A stretch of 64,000 nucleotides of DNA from UBA6136 sp044351045 (GCA_044351045.1 JBILGM010000002.1:1-64000); one strand, 5' to 3'; numbered from the stretch's first letter, positions 7,257-16,256 are shown. Program-made: numbers and translations. The notes: generated from the letters alone by a model not told the origin.

Positions 7257-8873
7257 CTATTTCTTCTTATCGTCCGAGAGATACCGGGCAATATCTTCCT
7301 TGGCGAAACCGATCTTGCGGGCCACCCGGTCAGCGTGGCTGACCCGCGAGATACCTTCGATGACTCGATAGGTGGGATGTTCGTCCTTGAATTCCACTTG
7401 ACGGGCCATCCCGATACGCTTTTTCTGATATCGATCAACCAGTTCATGGTTATGGGTAATGAGGACGGTGCTGTTACCCTTCTGGTGAAAGCCGTCAAGG
7501 ATACTCATCGATATCTCGATCTTTTCCTCATGCGTAGTGCCCTCTGATAGCTCGTCCATGATCACCAGGCTGCGCGGACTGGCGGCGAGGAAAATATCCT
7601 TGGTGCGCCGCAATTCGGTACCGAAGCGTCCCTCGCCATCGCTCAGGTGGCTGATTTCGGGAACCTGGTAAAAGAGGCGGTCTGCCACCGTCATTTCTGC
7701 TTCAACCGCCGGCACGTACCCACCGATCTGGCCGAGTAACTGGGTCTGCGCCAGAGTCTTGCAGAAAGCGGTCTTTCCGCCACTGTTCGGGCCAGTAACC
7801 AGCGTCAGTCGCGATTTTCCGAGATCAATTTCATTGCCCACATAATCGGGGTTGCCTTTGGCGAGGATGGGGTTACGCACTTCCTTGACCTTGAGATGAT
7901 GTGCTGACTGATCAACCAGCGTCGGCAGGGACATGGGGTGTCCGAAGGCTTCCTTGTAACGAATCAGGCTCATCAGCTCGTCGACTTGTCCCAGAGCATC
8001 GAGGGCACGCTGAACTTCTGGTGATTTTTTGAAGATCTCTCTCAGCGGGTAGATGCAGCCATCGCGGTCAAAACCACCGACGACCGGGATATACAGAAAT
8101 CCGACGGGCAGCAGGAATAGCCAGAAGGCCGATGCGACGGAGGCCACAATATCGAGCAACAAAGGGACAAATTCCAAAGCCAGGAAAAGGGCCACCACGA
8201 AGAGGGTCAGTCCGACCGGTTTGAAGAGGGTCGGCCGAAATTTGATGGCCGGCGTCAGCAGGCCTTTTTCTTGTTTGGTAACGATCCCTTTCTCGGTGCG
8301 ATAAGCGGGACCCTTGGCCAGGTTATAGGCCCTGGATTTCGACAGATCGGTGATGTTTTCGAGGATGGCCCCCAGATAATCGCTGCGCGGAGCCGCAACT
8401 TGACTGGCACCCTCGACCAATTCGAGCATGAACTGCGTGCCGTTAATGTAGGGCGTGTAGCCATAGCCTTCCAGTTCCAGATCGTGTGCCTTGGAGCTGA
8501 ACATGCCCATGAATGTGCCGAAGAGCAGTTCATGAAAATCCCTTTCCTTGTGCTTGGCACGGGTGACAATGCCCTCCAGTTGTTTTTTCAGGGCTGGGTC
8601 CGACTCGATTTCCCTGATCGCGTCCTGTTTACTGCGCAGGATGTCGATGTTCATCAGCGGCTGCTTCAATGATCGATACAGCACTGCTTGGCCAATCAGG
8701 GTATCGGCATGATTGGCGCTGTCGAAGAGCTTGTCGATTTCGATAGATTGGAAGGTGCTTTTATCAATGACCCCGATATGCTCATCGTTGATCCCTTCGC
8801 TATGAATGGGGGGCGGTGTCGATGCATCTGACCGAAACAGGGGGCTATAAACAGCGTTGAGGATGTCCTTCAT
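7257..8873 (-). CDS. MutS-type ATPase with central membrane segments
   Basis: From ATG at 8873 the protein has 538 residues; an upstream TTG would add 22. The C-terminal half is a MutS domain V ATPase: Walker A TGPNSGGKT (360-368), Walker B LVIMDE (436-441) and the THNHEL signature (473-478). The N-terminal half resembles MutS clamp/core helices, but the mismatch-recognition domain is missing. At about 219-264 there is a long hydrophobic stretch sufficient for two membrane passes, which mismatch-repair MutS lacks. It belongs to a poorly characterised group of membrane-associated MutS homologues. A role in DNA repair should not be assumed. It is transcribed away from the P-type ATPase gene and toward the DUF4404 gene. 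Confidence 0.75.
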   Translation of the reverse strand: MKDILNAVYSPLFRSDASTPPPIHSEGINDEHIGVIDKSTFQSIEIDKLFDSANHADTLIGQAVLYRSLKQPLMNIDILRSKQDAIREIESDPALKKQLEGIVTRAKHKERDFHELLFGTFMGMFSSKAHDLELEGYGYTPYINGTQFMLELVEGASQVAAPRSDYLGAILENITDLSKSRAYNLAKGPAYRTEKGIVTKQEKGLLTPAIKFRPTLFKPVGLTLFVVALFLALEFVPLLLDIVASVASAFWLFLLPVGFLYIPVVGGFDRDGCIYPLREIFKKSPEVQRALDALGQVDELMSLIRYKEAFGHPMSLPTLVDQSAHHLKVKEVRNPILAKGNPDYVGNEIDLGKSRLTLVTGPNSGGKTAFCKTLAQTQLLGQIGGYVPAVEAEMTVADRLFYQVPEISHLSDGEGRFGTELRRTKDIFLAASPRSLVIMDELSEGTTHEEKIEISMSILDGFHQKGNSTVLITHNHELVDRYQKKRIGMARQVEFKDEHPTYRVIEGISRVSHADRVARKIGFAKEDIARYLSDDKKK

Positions 8874-9190
8874 TGGAGGCGATGTACGAGTGGATTGATG
8901 ATGGGCGCTCACCCTACACCCACAAGCTAGCAGCTTCAACCTTGGTGGTTGTATGCCGTTTGAATCGAAATCAAGTCAGATTAGCTGACTTCTTGGCGCC
9001 CAGTTGACTCCTTGCAGGTGGTGTTTGTAAAGAGCCTACAGAGTCAAAAACCACCGGAGGATGTCGAAAAGTGCTTAGATTGGCCTTAATAGGCAGGGAA
9101 CATTCCGGCTCGAATCGTCAGATTCGTGGTTAATTAGCTGCCATCGTTCGTTTTGGGCTCGTAGCCCCTGAGTAGATTAAGGTGCCCAAG
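8874..9190. other. Divergent intergenic region
   Basis: This gap of about 317 bp separates the divergent MutS-like and P-type ATPase genes and must hold both promoters. It contains a 6-bp inverted repeat AGTCAG/CTGACT at 8974-8990, which may be an operator or chance. No RNA gene or coding sequence is recognised. Confidence 0.5.
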
Positions 9191-11959
9191 ATGCAGAAGC
9201 CTCGACTGCCTATCCGCCATGCTATCCCTCTCAGGCCGTTGGCTTTCGGTCATTCCTCATTGCATACGGCACATATTGCGAGGCTGACTGCCGATGAGGT
9301 CCTTGCCAGTCTAAATAGTGCGTCCATGGGACTGAGTGAAGACGAAGTCGAACGTCGTCGCCATGAATTTGGTTACAACCGAGTCGAAGAGGTGCGCGGC
9401 ACACCGCAATGGCTGCTTTTCGTTCGTGAATTCACCCATTTTTTTGCAGTCATTCTCTGGGTCGCTGCGGGGCTCGCCTTCTTTGCCGAGCACATGGAGC
9501 CCGATCAGGGTATGCAGCCATTGGGCACAGCCATCATCGGCGTGATCCTGATCAACGGCATCTTCTCCTTCTGGCAGGAATATCGGGCCGAAAAGGCACT
9601 GGATGCGTTGCGACAATTGCTGCCGCAGGAAATCAAGGCCTTGAGGGCGGGGCAGGTTCAAAACCTGGATGTGGAATGGCTGGTACCCGGTGATGTCGTT
9701 CTGCTGGGTGAGGGTGACAAGGTCCCGGCTGATGTCAGGTTGATTGAGGCATTCGCTATGCGGGTGAACACGGCGACGATTAGCGGTGAGTCTCTGCCAA
9801 AAGCCCGAAATGCCGAACCGGATCAGAACGACACGCCCTTGACGGCGAAAAACCTTGTACTGGCGGGTACCACGATTGTTTCGGGGCAAGGACGCGGGGT
9901 GGTATTCGCGACGGGGATGCATACCGAATTTGGCAAGATTGCTCACCTGACGCAGACGACGGAGGAGGTGTCTTCTCCTCTGCAAAGGGAGATAGCCCGA
10001 CTGTCTCGCCTCGTCGCTTTGCTGGCAGCGAGCCTGGGCCTTTGTTTTTTCCTGATTGGTCAGGCCATCGGTATGCCGTTTTGGGGGAATTTCATGTTCG
10101 CCATCGGCATTATTGTGGCCAATGTTCCCGAGGGGTTATTGCCGACGGTGACTTTGTCGCTGGCGATGGCGACTCAACGAATGGCCCGACGCAACGCCCT
10201 GGTTCGTCATTTACCCGCTGTTGAGACGCTGGGTTCGACCACTGTTATCTGCTCGGACAAAACCGGAACACTGACTCAAAACCATATGCGGGTAAAGCGA
10301 TTATTCGCGAACGATGGTTTTCTGTCGGCTGATTCAGCTATTGCGAATTTAGTGCAAACGGCGAGCATCGGTTGGTTGATGCGTATCTCATCAGTCTGTC
10401 ATGACGTGCATGCGGCGACTCATGATGGGTTAACTGATTGGCTGGGGGATCCCATGGAAGTCGCTCTGGTGGAGCAGGCACGGCAATGTGGGTTCACATC
10501 GGACGATTGCAGACGTATCGCCGAGATTCCTTTTGACAGCGATCGCAAGCGCATGTCCGTGGTGGGGGAAGACATTTATGGTGTCCGCACGCTCTATTGT
10601 AAAGGTGCACTGGAGTCCTTGCTCCCCGTGTGTGACTCGATTCATCAAGATGGGCATATTCTGCCCCTGGATGTTCTGGCGCAGTCTCGGTTACTCGCGG
10701 CTCAGGACGAGATGGCTCGATCAGGACTTCGTGTACTCGCCTTCGCTTATCGCTTGCTGGCGCCGGGCGAAGTAGCAATTGAAGGTGGCTTGACGCTCTG
10801 TGGACTCATGGGTCTGGAAGATCCTCCACGGCCAGAAGTTTCGGCGGCCATTGCTAGCTGCCGTATGGCAGGCATCAAGGTCATCATGGTGACAGGAGAC
10901 CATCCGGTCACCGCAGTGGCCATTGGTCGTGAAATAGGCTTGGTCCGGAGCGAGACACCGGTTGTGCTGCTTGGCGATACCCTGCCAAGAATGACCAAGA
11001 CGCAGCTTCAGCTGGCCCTGGATGCTCCGGAGATTCTGTTTGCGCGGGTGACTGCCGAGCAGAAGATGCTCATCGTTCAAGCCTTGCAAAGGAAGGGAGA
11101 CATTGTCGCGGTTACAGGGGATGGGGTGAACGATGCGCCCGCGCTAAAGGCTGCCGATATCGGCATTGCCATGGGGATCACCGGGACCGATGTGGCGAAA
11201 GAAGCCGCGGACATGGTTCTGCTGGATGACAATTTTGCCAGTATTGTGAGTGCGGTCGAGGAAGGACGGGCTGTTTTTGAAAATCTCAGGAAGTTTCTCA
11301 CGTACATCCTGACCTCGAATATTCCCGAGTTGATTCCTTACCTGGCATTCGTACTTTTCAGGATTCCATTACCACTTACAGTGATTCAGATCCTCGCAGT
11401 TGATCTGGGTACCGACATGCTACCGGCTTTGGCGCTGGGTGCTGAACCGCCGCATCCTGGCCTGATGCAGCAAGCGCCACGCCCTCGCACTGAGCGATTA
11501 TTGCACTGGCCGCTGTTGGTGCGAGCCTATCTGTGGCTAGGAATGATAGAGGCCGCAGTCTCGTTAGCCGCCTTCTTCTTCGTGCTCAAGGGGGGAGGGT
11601 GGCATTATGGCGAGACGCTGGGTCGGCAAGACCCGCTGTACCTGCAGGCAACCGGTGCATGTCTGGCGGCGATTGTTATCAGTCAGGTAATCAATATCTT
11701 TCTCTGCCGTCATCCGCGCCAGTCAGCCCTGCGTCTCGGCTTGAGTCGCAATCCATTGTTGCTGTGGGGAATCGCTCTGGAGATCGGGCTTATCTTGTGG
11801 ATCGTCTATACCCCTTGGGGGAATGACTGGTTCGGCACCGCACCATTGGCTTATGAAGTCTGGCTCTTCATCATCCCACTGGTCTTTGTCATGGGAATTG
11901 CCGAGGAAGCCAGAAAATGGCTTTTACGGCGATTAAGTCAAAGTGTGGGTTGGCGGTAA
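9191..11959 (+). CDS. Cation-transporting P-type ATPase (P2 type)
   Basis: About 922 residues from ATG 9191, preferred because AAGGTG lies at a suitable distance; a GTG at 9182 adds three residues. Parts in order: N-terminal cation-ATPase domain, actuator motif TISGESLP, membrane motif NVPEGLLPTV, phosphorylation motif DKTGTLTQN (Asp356), nucleotide-binding domain (YCKGALES), GDGVNDAPALKAADIGIAMG, and C-terminal transmembrane bundle. The PEGLL motif and GSTTVICSDKTG context place it nearer Na+/K+- and H+/K+-like P2 pumps than SERCA (PEGLP), but the transported ion cannot be fixed. It would use ATP to export or exchange a cation at the inner membrane. It stands alone between divergent and unrelated genes. 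Confidence 0.88.
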   Translation: MQKPRLPIRHAIPLRPLAFGHSSLHTAHIARLTADEVLASLNSASMGLSEDEVERRRHEFGYNRVEEVRGTPQWLLFVREFTHFFAVILWVAAGLAFFAEHMEPDQGMQPLGTAIIGVILINGIFSFWQEYRAEKALDALRQLLPQEIKALRAGQVQNLDVEWLVPGDVVLLGEGDKVPADVRLIEAFAMRVNTATISGESLPKARNAEPDQNDTPLTAKNLVLAGTTIVSGQGRGVVFATGMHTEFGKIAHLTQTTEEVSSPLQREIARLSRLVALLAASLGLCFFLIGQAIGMPFWGNFMFAIGIIVANVPEGLLPTVTLSLAMATQRMARRNALVRHLPAVETLGSTTVICSDKTGTLTQNHMRVKRLFANDGFLSADSAIANLVQTASIGWLMRISSVCHDVHAATHDGLTDWLGDPMEVALVEQARQCGFTSDDCRRIAEIPFDSDRKRMSVVGEDIYGVRTLYCKGALESLLPVCDSIHQDGHILPLDVLAQSRLLAAQDEMARSGLRVLAFAYRLLAPGEVAIEGGLTLCGLMGLEDPPRPEVSAAIASCRMAGIKVIMVTGDHPVTAVAIGREIGLVRSETPVVLLGDTLPRMTKTQLQLALDAPEILFARVTAEQKMLIVQALQRKGDIVAVTGDGVNDAPALKAADIGIAMGITGTDVAKEAADMVLLDDNFASIVSAVEEGRAVFENLRKFLTYILTSNIPELIPYLAFVLFRIPLPLTVIQILAVDLGTDMLPALALGAEPPHPGLMQQAPRPRTERLLHWPLLVRAYLWLGMIEAAVSLAAFFFVLKGGGWHYGETLGRQDPLYLQATGACLAAIVISQVINIFLCRHPRQSALRLGLSRNPLLLWGIALEIGLILWIVYTPWGNDWFGTAPLAYEVWLFIIPLVFVMGIAEEARKWLLRRLSQSVGWR

Positions 11960-12043
11960 ACATCGGCTAGCGGATTTCCTCCAAAAACCTCTGTTTATTT
12001 GCCAAAAAGTTTGGCCCATGTAACAAAGGGGGAAGAACGATCT

Positions 12044-12097
12044 GTGGAGGCGCGTGGCGGAGTCGAACCGCCCTAGATGGATTTCAAATTCACTGCA
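12044..12097 (-). repeat. Partial copy of the tRNA-Cys 3' end (attachment-site scar)
   Basis: Bases 12044-12084 are identical over 41 bp to 13548-13588, the 3' half of tRNA-Cys including the CCA end, T-arm and part of the anticodon stem. The next 13 or so bases still match with a few changes. The 5' half of a tRNA is missing, so it is not a functional tRNA. A direct repeat of a tRNA 3' end about 1.5 kb downstream of the intact gene is the standard footprint of tyrosine-recombinase integration. Confidence 0.85.
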
Positions 12098-12111
12098 AGG
12101 GGAGCAGAGGG

Positions 12112-12435
12112 TCAGGTCTTGCATGCCAGCATTCCTTTTTCGAAACCTTTTACCGCTTTACTGACAGTTGCGTAATGGACATGTAAGTAGATGGCAATTT
12201 CCTTCATGGAATAATCGCCCTAGAGATAGGGCTTTGCCATGGGCTGATCGGGTGGATCTTCCTGCCGATACGATTCATGAGGCCTGGCCATTGCCCGCCG
12301 CTCACGCCGTTGCATCTCGCGTGAGTCTCCCCCCGAGGCAAGATTTGACTGGACTTTTTCAGGAAAGCCTCGCCGCCCAGGATGATTTGCTGTCTCAGGT
12401 TTTTCGACAGGGTGGGCAACCCAACACCGGGCGAT
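12112..12435 (-). pseudogene. REP-associated (Y1/TnpA-like) transposase, C-terminal remnant
   Basis: On the minus strand, pieces in different frames rebuild the C-terminus of a REP-type tyrosine transposase (RAYT): QQIILGGEAFLKK, then RREMARP-like RRERRAMARPHESY, a stop near PYL, and then GDYSMKEIAIYLHVHYATVS with a tail MLACKT ending at the TGA complement 12112-12114. The helix-turn-helix with HYATVS is typical of the family as I know it. At least one frameshift and one in-frame stop separate the parts and the catalytic N-terminal half is absent, so it is dead. Confidence 0.65.
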
Positions 12436-12458
12436 CAACATGCACTGTCAGTCGAACA

Positions 12459-12716
12459 TCACCGTCGATAAACCTCGCGGCGGTGACCGATACGAACAAC
12501 CAGCACCACCAATTGTTGATCCTGCACCTCATACACAACGCGGTAACATCCAATGCGGATGCGGCGCAAGCCAGAAAATTCTCCTTTCAGCACGCCCCCG
12601 GCAGTCGGGTTGGATTTGAGTTGATCAATCGCCTCAATGATTCGCAAACGATCGTCCCTTGCAATACTTTCCAGCGCCTTCACGGCGCTTTGCTTAATGC
12701 TGACGCAATAACTCAA
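12459..12716 (-). CDS. RelE/ParE-family toxin
   Basis: The 85-residue product has the RelE-superfamily layout: KQSAVKALESI helix, RIIEAIDQLKSNPTAGGVLKGEFSGLRRIRIGCYRVVYEV and a C-terminal VVRIGHRREVYRR. RelE toxins cut mRNA at the ribosome; ParE relatives attack gyrase, and the two cannot be told apart safely here, though the R-I-G-x-YRVVYEV and HRREVY pattern favours RelE. It overlaps the antitoxin gene upstream by 23 bp, showing translational coupling. The frame is intact, unlike the nearby transposase, so the pair may still be active and helps explain why this small scar has persisted. Confidence 0.85.
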   Translation of the reverse strand: MSYCVSIKQSAVKALESIARDDRLRIIEAIDQLKSNPTAGGVLKGEFSGLRRIRIGCYRVVYEVQDQQLVVLVVRIGHRREVYRR

Positions 12717-12915
12717 TTTTCACCGCCTCCCAGTCCAGCACCGGGTCAGCAGGGTCACGCAACACTTCGACAGCCCGAGAAACATCCTCGAAATCATCTA
12801 GGTAATACTCCACCGCCTGCCTCACCACCTCGGCGCGTGTCCGCCGCAAACCTGCGGCCGCCTGATCCAACGCAGCCACCAACTCGTCTGGCAATCTGGC
12901 CGTAATCTGGCTCAT
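12694..12915 (-). CDS. Ribbon-helix-helix antitoxin
   Basis: A 73-residue protein starting MSQITARLPDELVAALDQAA, the ribbon strand and helices of CopG/RHH DNA-binding antitoxins, followed by TRAEVVRQAVEYYLDD and a C-terminal region (LDWEAVKIELLRQH) expected to bind the toxin. It comes first in the two-gene operon and overlaps the RelE-like toxin gene. As usual, the antitoxin probably represses its own promoter, which should lie just upstream of 12915. Confidence 0.85.
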   Translation of the reverse strand: MSQITARLPDELVAALDQAAAGLRRTRAEVVRQAVEYYLDDFEDVSRAVEVLRDPADPVLDWEAVKIELLRQH

Positions 12916-13548
12916 CGCATACCTCGTAATAAATGAATGTCGTGTAATGTCAGACTAATGCGCAAGAGTGCGATCGTCAAGGCAAATGCAAAACCACGCC
13001 GGCATCGGCAATTGCGAGAACAACAGCCACAGCATTTCCAGAGCATCGCGCGCATGACCCCAGTCATGCTCCAATCATCTCAACTTAACTGCTGCAACCC
13101 GGACGCTCGAGTTGAACAGGAGCGGTTTCCGCTATTTTGCCAAGCCGCTGTTGTTCCCATTGCTTTGTTGAAAACTTGGCGCTGGTGGGACGGCACTCAA
13201 TCGAAGAAACCAGCGCTTGGCTGATTGCCGTGCTTAAAAGGCCGCCCTGGCTTACCAGGGGGTACCCGGCGTCCCGGCATCTTTTCAAGCTCGGCTTCAG
13301 ACCTTAGCGCGAAGCTTTTGCCTCGAGCTCGCTGTCAAAGGTGATGTAACGAGGCCGGCGGAGAAGCAAGTGCTTAAGCACAACTTAACAGTTGCCTGTT
13401 GCTTTGCGCTGTCGAAGAGGTGCCATGTGAACCGCAGCGCTATGTAAACTCTTTGTCCATCTCTGGGTGGTTTGTGCTAGCTTTTGACGTACTAAACGAC
13501 ACTCAGCTGCGTTCAGACAATTGTCAGATAGTGAATCGCTGGGAGTAG
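12916..13548. other. Non-coding part of the tRNA-Cys element remnant
   Basis: About 630 bp without a gene I can support. Short open frames on both strands have no recognisable motifs or ribosome sites. A 12-bp palindrome GTGCTTAAGCAC lies at 13370-13381, next to CAACTTAACAGTTG. No integrase remnant was recognised, although this is where one would lie for an element integrated at the tRNA 3' end. Confidence 0.5.
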
Positions 13549-13622
13549 TGGAGGCGCGTGGCGGAGTCGAACCGCCCTAGATGGATTTGCAATCCACTGC
13601 ATAACCGCTTTGCTAACGCGCC
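13549..13622 (-). tRNA. tRNA-Cys (GCA)
   Basis: On the minus strand, 74 nt fold as a cloverleaf with acceptor GGCGCGT pairing to ACGCGCC, anticodon loop TTGCAAA (anticodon GCA) and an encoded CCA end. The order pgsA - tRNA-Gly - tRNA-Cys is the same as in E. coli (glyW-cysT). Its 3' end is duplicated at 12044-12084. Confidence 0.95.
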
Positions 13623-13687
13623 GTAACCTGGCTTGTCTGATACTGATCGAACACTGGGGGTGTGGGTGTTCTGATTTCATCTAGCAC

Positions 13688-13712
13688 AAAAGCCGCTACA
13701 TGAGCGGCTTTT
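13688..13712 (-). terminator. Hairpin between tRNA-Gly and tRNA-Cys
   Basis: AAAAGCCGCT (13688-13697) and AGCGGCTTTT (13703-13712) form a perfect 10-bp stem with a 5-base loop and a short T-run on the minus strand. It sits between two tRNA genes in the same direction and could terminate or serve in processing of the tRNA transcript. Confidence 0.65.
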
Positions 13713-13720
13713 GAAGATTC

Positions 13721-13796
<76 letters not shown>

Positions 13797-13817
13797 GTCT
13801 GTCTGAAGCCGCATATT

Positions 13818-14414
13818 TTAGGGGGGCGATTTTGCCTTGTCAACAAGATTGCTTCTGAAGTCCTGCGAAAAAACCGGCATGGCAGCACGCAGATAGAGGA
13901 TCATGGACCAGAGCGTCAGGGCGGCGGCGAGAAGCAATAGCAGTTGGCCGAAGTTCTGAAGATTTTCGCGCCAGACATCCATTCCCAGCAGCAGCAAGGT
14001 GATCGATACCATCTGAGCCGTGGTTTTCCATTTTCCCAGCTCTGATACCGCGACTTTCCGGCGCTCGCCAATCTCCGCCATCCACTCGCGCAGGGAGGCG
14101 ATGGTGATTTCACGGCCGATGATGATGGCCGAGGCGACAGCCACGATAGGGCTGGGATCGGCCTGAACGATGAGGACCAGAGTCACCGCAACCATCAGTT
14201 TGTCGGCCACCGGATCAAGAAATGCGCCGAAGCGTGTGCTCATGTTCATACGGCGGGCCAGGTAGCCATCCAGCCAGTCGGTCAGTGCGGCCAGCATGAA
14301 AACGATCGCACACAGCAGATGGGCATTGGGCCATGGCAGGTAAAAAAGAACGACCAACACCGGGATCAGAACGATGCGCAGCAAGGTGAGATAAGTAGGG
14401 AGATTCAACTCCAT
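13818..14414 (-). CDS. pgsA: CDP-diacylglycerol--glycerol-3-phosphate 3-phosphatidyltransferase
   Basis: The 198-residue integral membrane enzyme makes phosphatidylglycerophosphate, the committed step to phosphatidylglycerol and cardiolipin. The CDP-alcohol phosphotransferase signature is intact: DWLDGYLARRMNMSTRFG followed by AFLDPVADK, giving the D-G-A-R-G-D-D residues. Four to five hydrophobic segments are evident. It starts 3 bp after uvrC ends and so shares a transcript with uvrC, tRNA-Gly and probably tRNA-Cys, the conserved gammaproteobacterial order. Confidence 0.95.
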   Translation of the reverse strand: MELNLPTYLTLLRIVLIPVLVVLFYLPWPNAHLLCAIVFMLAALTDWLDGYLARRMNMSTRFGAFLDPVADKLMVAVTLVLIVQADPSPIVAVASAIIIGREITIASLREWMAEIGERRKVAVSELGKWKTTAQMVSITLLLLGMDVWRENLQNFGQLLLLLAAALTLWSMILYLRAAMPVFSQDFRSNLVDKAKSPP

Positions 14415-14417
14415 CGC

Positions 14418-16256
14418 TCAGTTTTCCTGTTCATGGAACGTATCATAAATACGCTGTGCTAACTGCAGGCTGATGCCATCTATGCGTGAAAGTGCATCCA
14501 CCCCGGCACGGCTAATTTCCCGTACCCCGCCGAATTGCCGCAATAACTGCTGGCGCCGCTTGGCTCCCAAACCGGGAATACCCTCGAGCGTCGACTGTTT
14601 GCGCGCCTTGGCCCGCCTCTGTCGGTGACCGGTGATGGCAAATCGATGTGCCTCATCACGAATTTGCTGTATCAGCAACAGGGCAGGCGAGTTAGAGGGT
14701 AGCATGAAAGCGGGGGTGGCTTCCGCTGGGATCAGTACCTCCATACCAGGTTTTCGATCAGGACCCTTGGCTACACCCAGGGTTCGGACGGAGGCCATTC
14801 CCAGATCGCCAAGTGCCGCCATGACGGCCTTTACCTGTCCCTTGCCGCCATCGATGAGAAGGATATCCGGCGGATCGAACTCGCCCTCTTTAATCCGGCG
14901 ATAGCGCCGTGTCACAGCCTGTGCCAGCGCCGCATAATCATCGCCGGGCTGAATGCCTTCGATATTGAAGCGGCGGTAAGCCGACTTGACCGGTCCTTGC
15001 TGGTCGAATACCACGCATGAAGCCACGGTCAATTCGCCCTGGGTATGACTGATATCGAAGCACTCCAGTCTTTTGGGTGTCTCAGCGCACTGCAGTGTCT
15101 GGCCCAACGCCAGAAATCGAGCATGCATATCCTGTCGGTTGGCCAGCTTTGCTGTCAGGGCGCTCTCTGCATTGGTAAGCGCCAATTGCACCCGACGGGC
15201 CCGCTCGCCTCGCAGCTTCCCGGATATACGTACGGCATGTCCGGCTTGATCTGTCAGCATTTCTTCCAGCAGAGCCGGGTCTTCGACGGTTTCGCTGACC
15301 AGAATTTCCCGGGGGATGGGTTTGCCCAGGTAATACTGGCCGATGAATGCCTCAATCAGGCTCTGGCCATCTTGCTCCTCGGGCATGACAGGAAAGAAGG
15401 TTTGGTCGCCAATTTGTTGCCCACCCCGGATGAAAACCATCTGGATACAGGAGGTATGGCCTCTTAGAGCGCAGGCAATGATATCCACGTCACCTTGTTC
15501 GCCGTGCACGGATTGTCGCTCCAGTACCGTGCGCAAGGTTGCGATCTGATCGCGATAGCGTGCGGCTTTTTCGAAATTCAACTCCGCGGAGGCTTTTTCC
15601 ATCCTATAAGCCAGTGCGTCGATCAGTTGCCGCCCATCGCCTTCAAGAAACATCAGCGTGTCATGGACATCTTCTGCGTAGCTTGCTTCATCGATCAGTC
15701 CGACACAGGGCGCGGTGCAACGCTCGATCTGATATTCGAGGCAGGGGCGGCTGCGGTTCTCGAAAAATGAATCCCGACATTGACGTACCGGAAATATTTT
15801 CTGTAATAGCTTGAGGCTTTCGCGCACGGCACTGGCGCTGGGATAGGGCCCAAAATAGCGGCCGAGACCGTTCTTTGCGCCACGATGAAAGCTCAGCCGC
15901 GGAAATTTCTGGTGCGTGGTGATATGGATCGATGGGTAGCTTTTGTCATCACGTAGCGTAATGTTGTAGCGTGGTTTGTGCCGCTTGATCAGCTGGCTTT
16001 CGAGTAGTAGCGCCTCGCCCTCGGTATGCGTTACGCGGACATCGATGCTATGGATTCGAGCCACCATGGCCTGCTGCTTGGGCGAGCAGTCCTTCGAGGA
16101 AAAGTAGCTGGTGACCCGTTTCTTGAGGTTCTTGGCTTTACCGACATAAATGACCTCACCTCTCGAGTCCAGCATGCGATAAACGCCAGGCCTCTGGGTC
16201 AAGGACTCCAAAAAAGCACTGATGTCAAAGGCAGTGGAGGGTTCTGGATCGCTCAT
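14418..16256 (-). CDS. uvrC: UvrABC excinuclease subunit C
   Basis: At 612 residues this is full-length UvrC, which makes both cuts flanking a DNA lesion in nucleotide excision repair. Domains in order: N-terminal GIY-YIG nuclease (GVYRMLDSRGEVIYVGKAK), Cys-containing middle (CLEYQIERCTAPCVG), UVR motif binding UvrB (about MEKASAELNFEKAARYRDQI), RNase H-like C-terminal nuclease (ECFDISHTQG, LLIDGGKGQ) and a terminal helix-hairpin-helix pair (LEGIPGLGAKRRQQLL). It is the first gene of the uvrC-pgsA-tRNA unit and is divergent from the AAA gene. Confidence 0.96.
   Translation of the reverse strand: MSDPEPSTAFDISAFLESLTQRPGVYRMLDSRGEVIYVGKAKNLKKRVTSYFSSKDCSPKQQAMVARIHSIDVRVTHTEGEALLLESQLIKRHKPRYNITLRDDKSYPSIHITTHQKFPRLSFHRGAKNGLGRYFGPYPSASAVRESLKLLQKIFPVRQCRDSFFENRSRPCLEYQIERCTAPCVGLIDEASYAEDVHDTLMFLEGDGRQLIDALAYRMEKASAELNFEKAARYRDQIATLRTVLERQSVHGEQGDVDIIACALRGHTSCIQMVFIRGGQQIGDQTFFPVMPEEQDGQSLIEAFIGQYYLGKPIPREILVSETVEDPALLEEMLTDQAGHAVRISGKLRGERARRVQLALTNAESALTAKLANRQDMHARFLALGQTLQCAETPKRLECFDISHTQGELTVASCVVFDQQGPVKSAYRRFNIEGIQPGDDYAALAQAVTRRYRRIKEGEFDPPDILLIDGGKGQVKAVMAALGDLGMASVRTLGVAKGPDRKPGMEVLIPAEATPAFMLPSNSPALLLIQQIRDEAHRFAITGHRQRRAKARKQSTLEGIPGLGAKRRQQLLRQFGGVREISRAGVDALSRIDGISLQLAQRIYDTFHEQEN

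Noticed and set aside
12044..12097. A second tRNA-Cys gene
   Set aside because: Only the 3' half is present and the acceptor and D-arm partners are missing, so no cloverleaf can form.
12937..13224. Open frame of 95 codons downstream of the RHH antitoxin gene
   Set aside because: No ribosome site, no motif and no similarity that I recognise; amino-acid composition looks random.
13370..13394. Integron attC-like site around the palindrome GTGCTTAAGCAC
   Set aside because: The core-site consensus GTTRRRY/RYYYAAC arms are not placed as needed and no integrase or cassette array is near.
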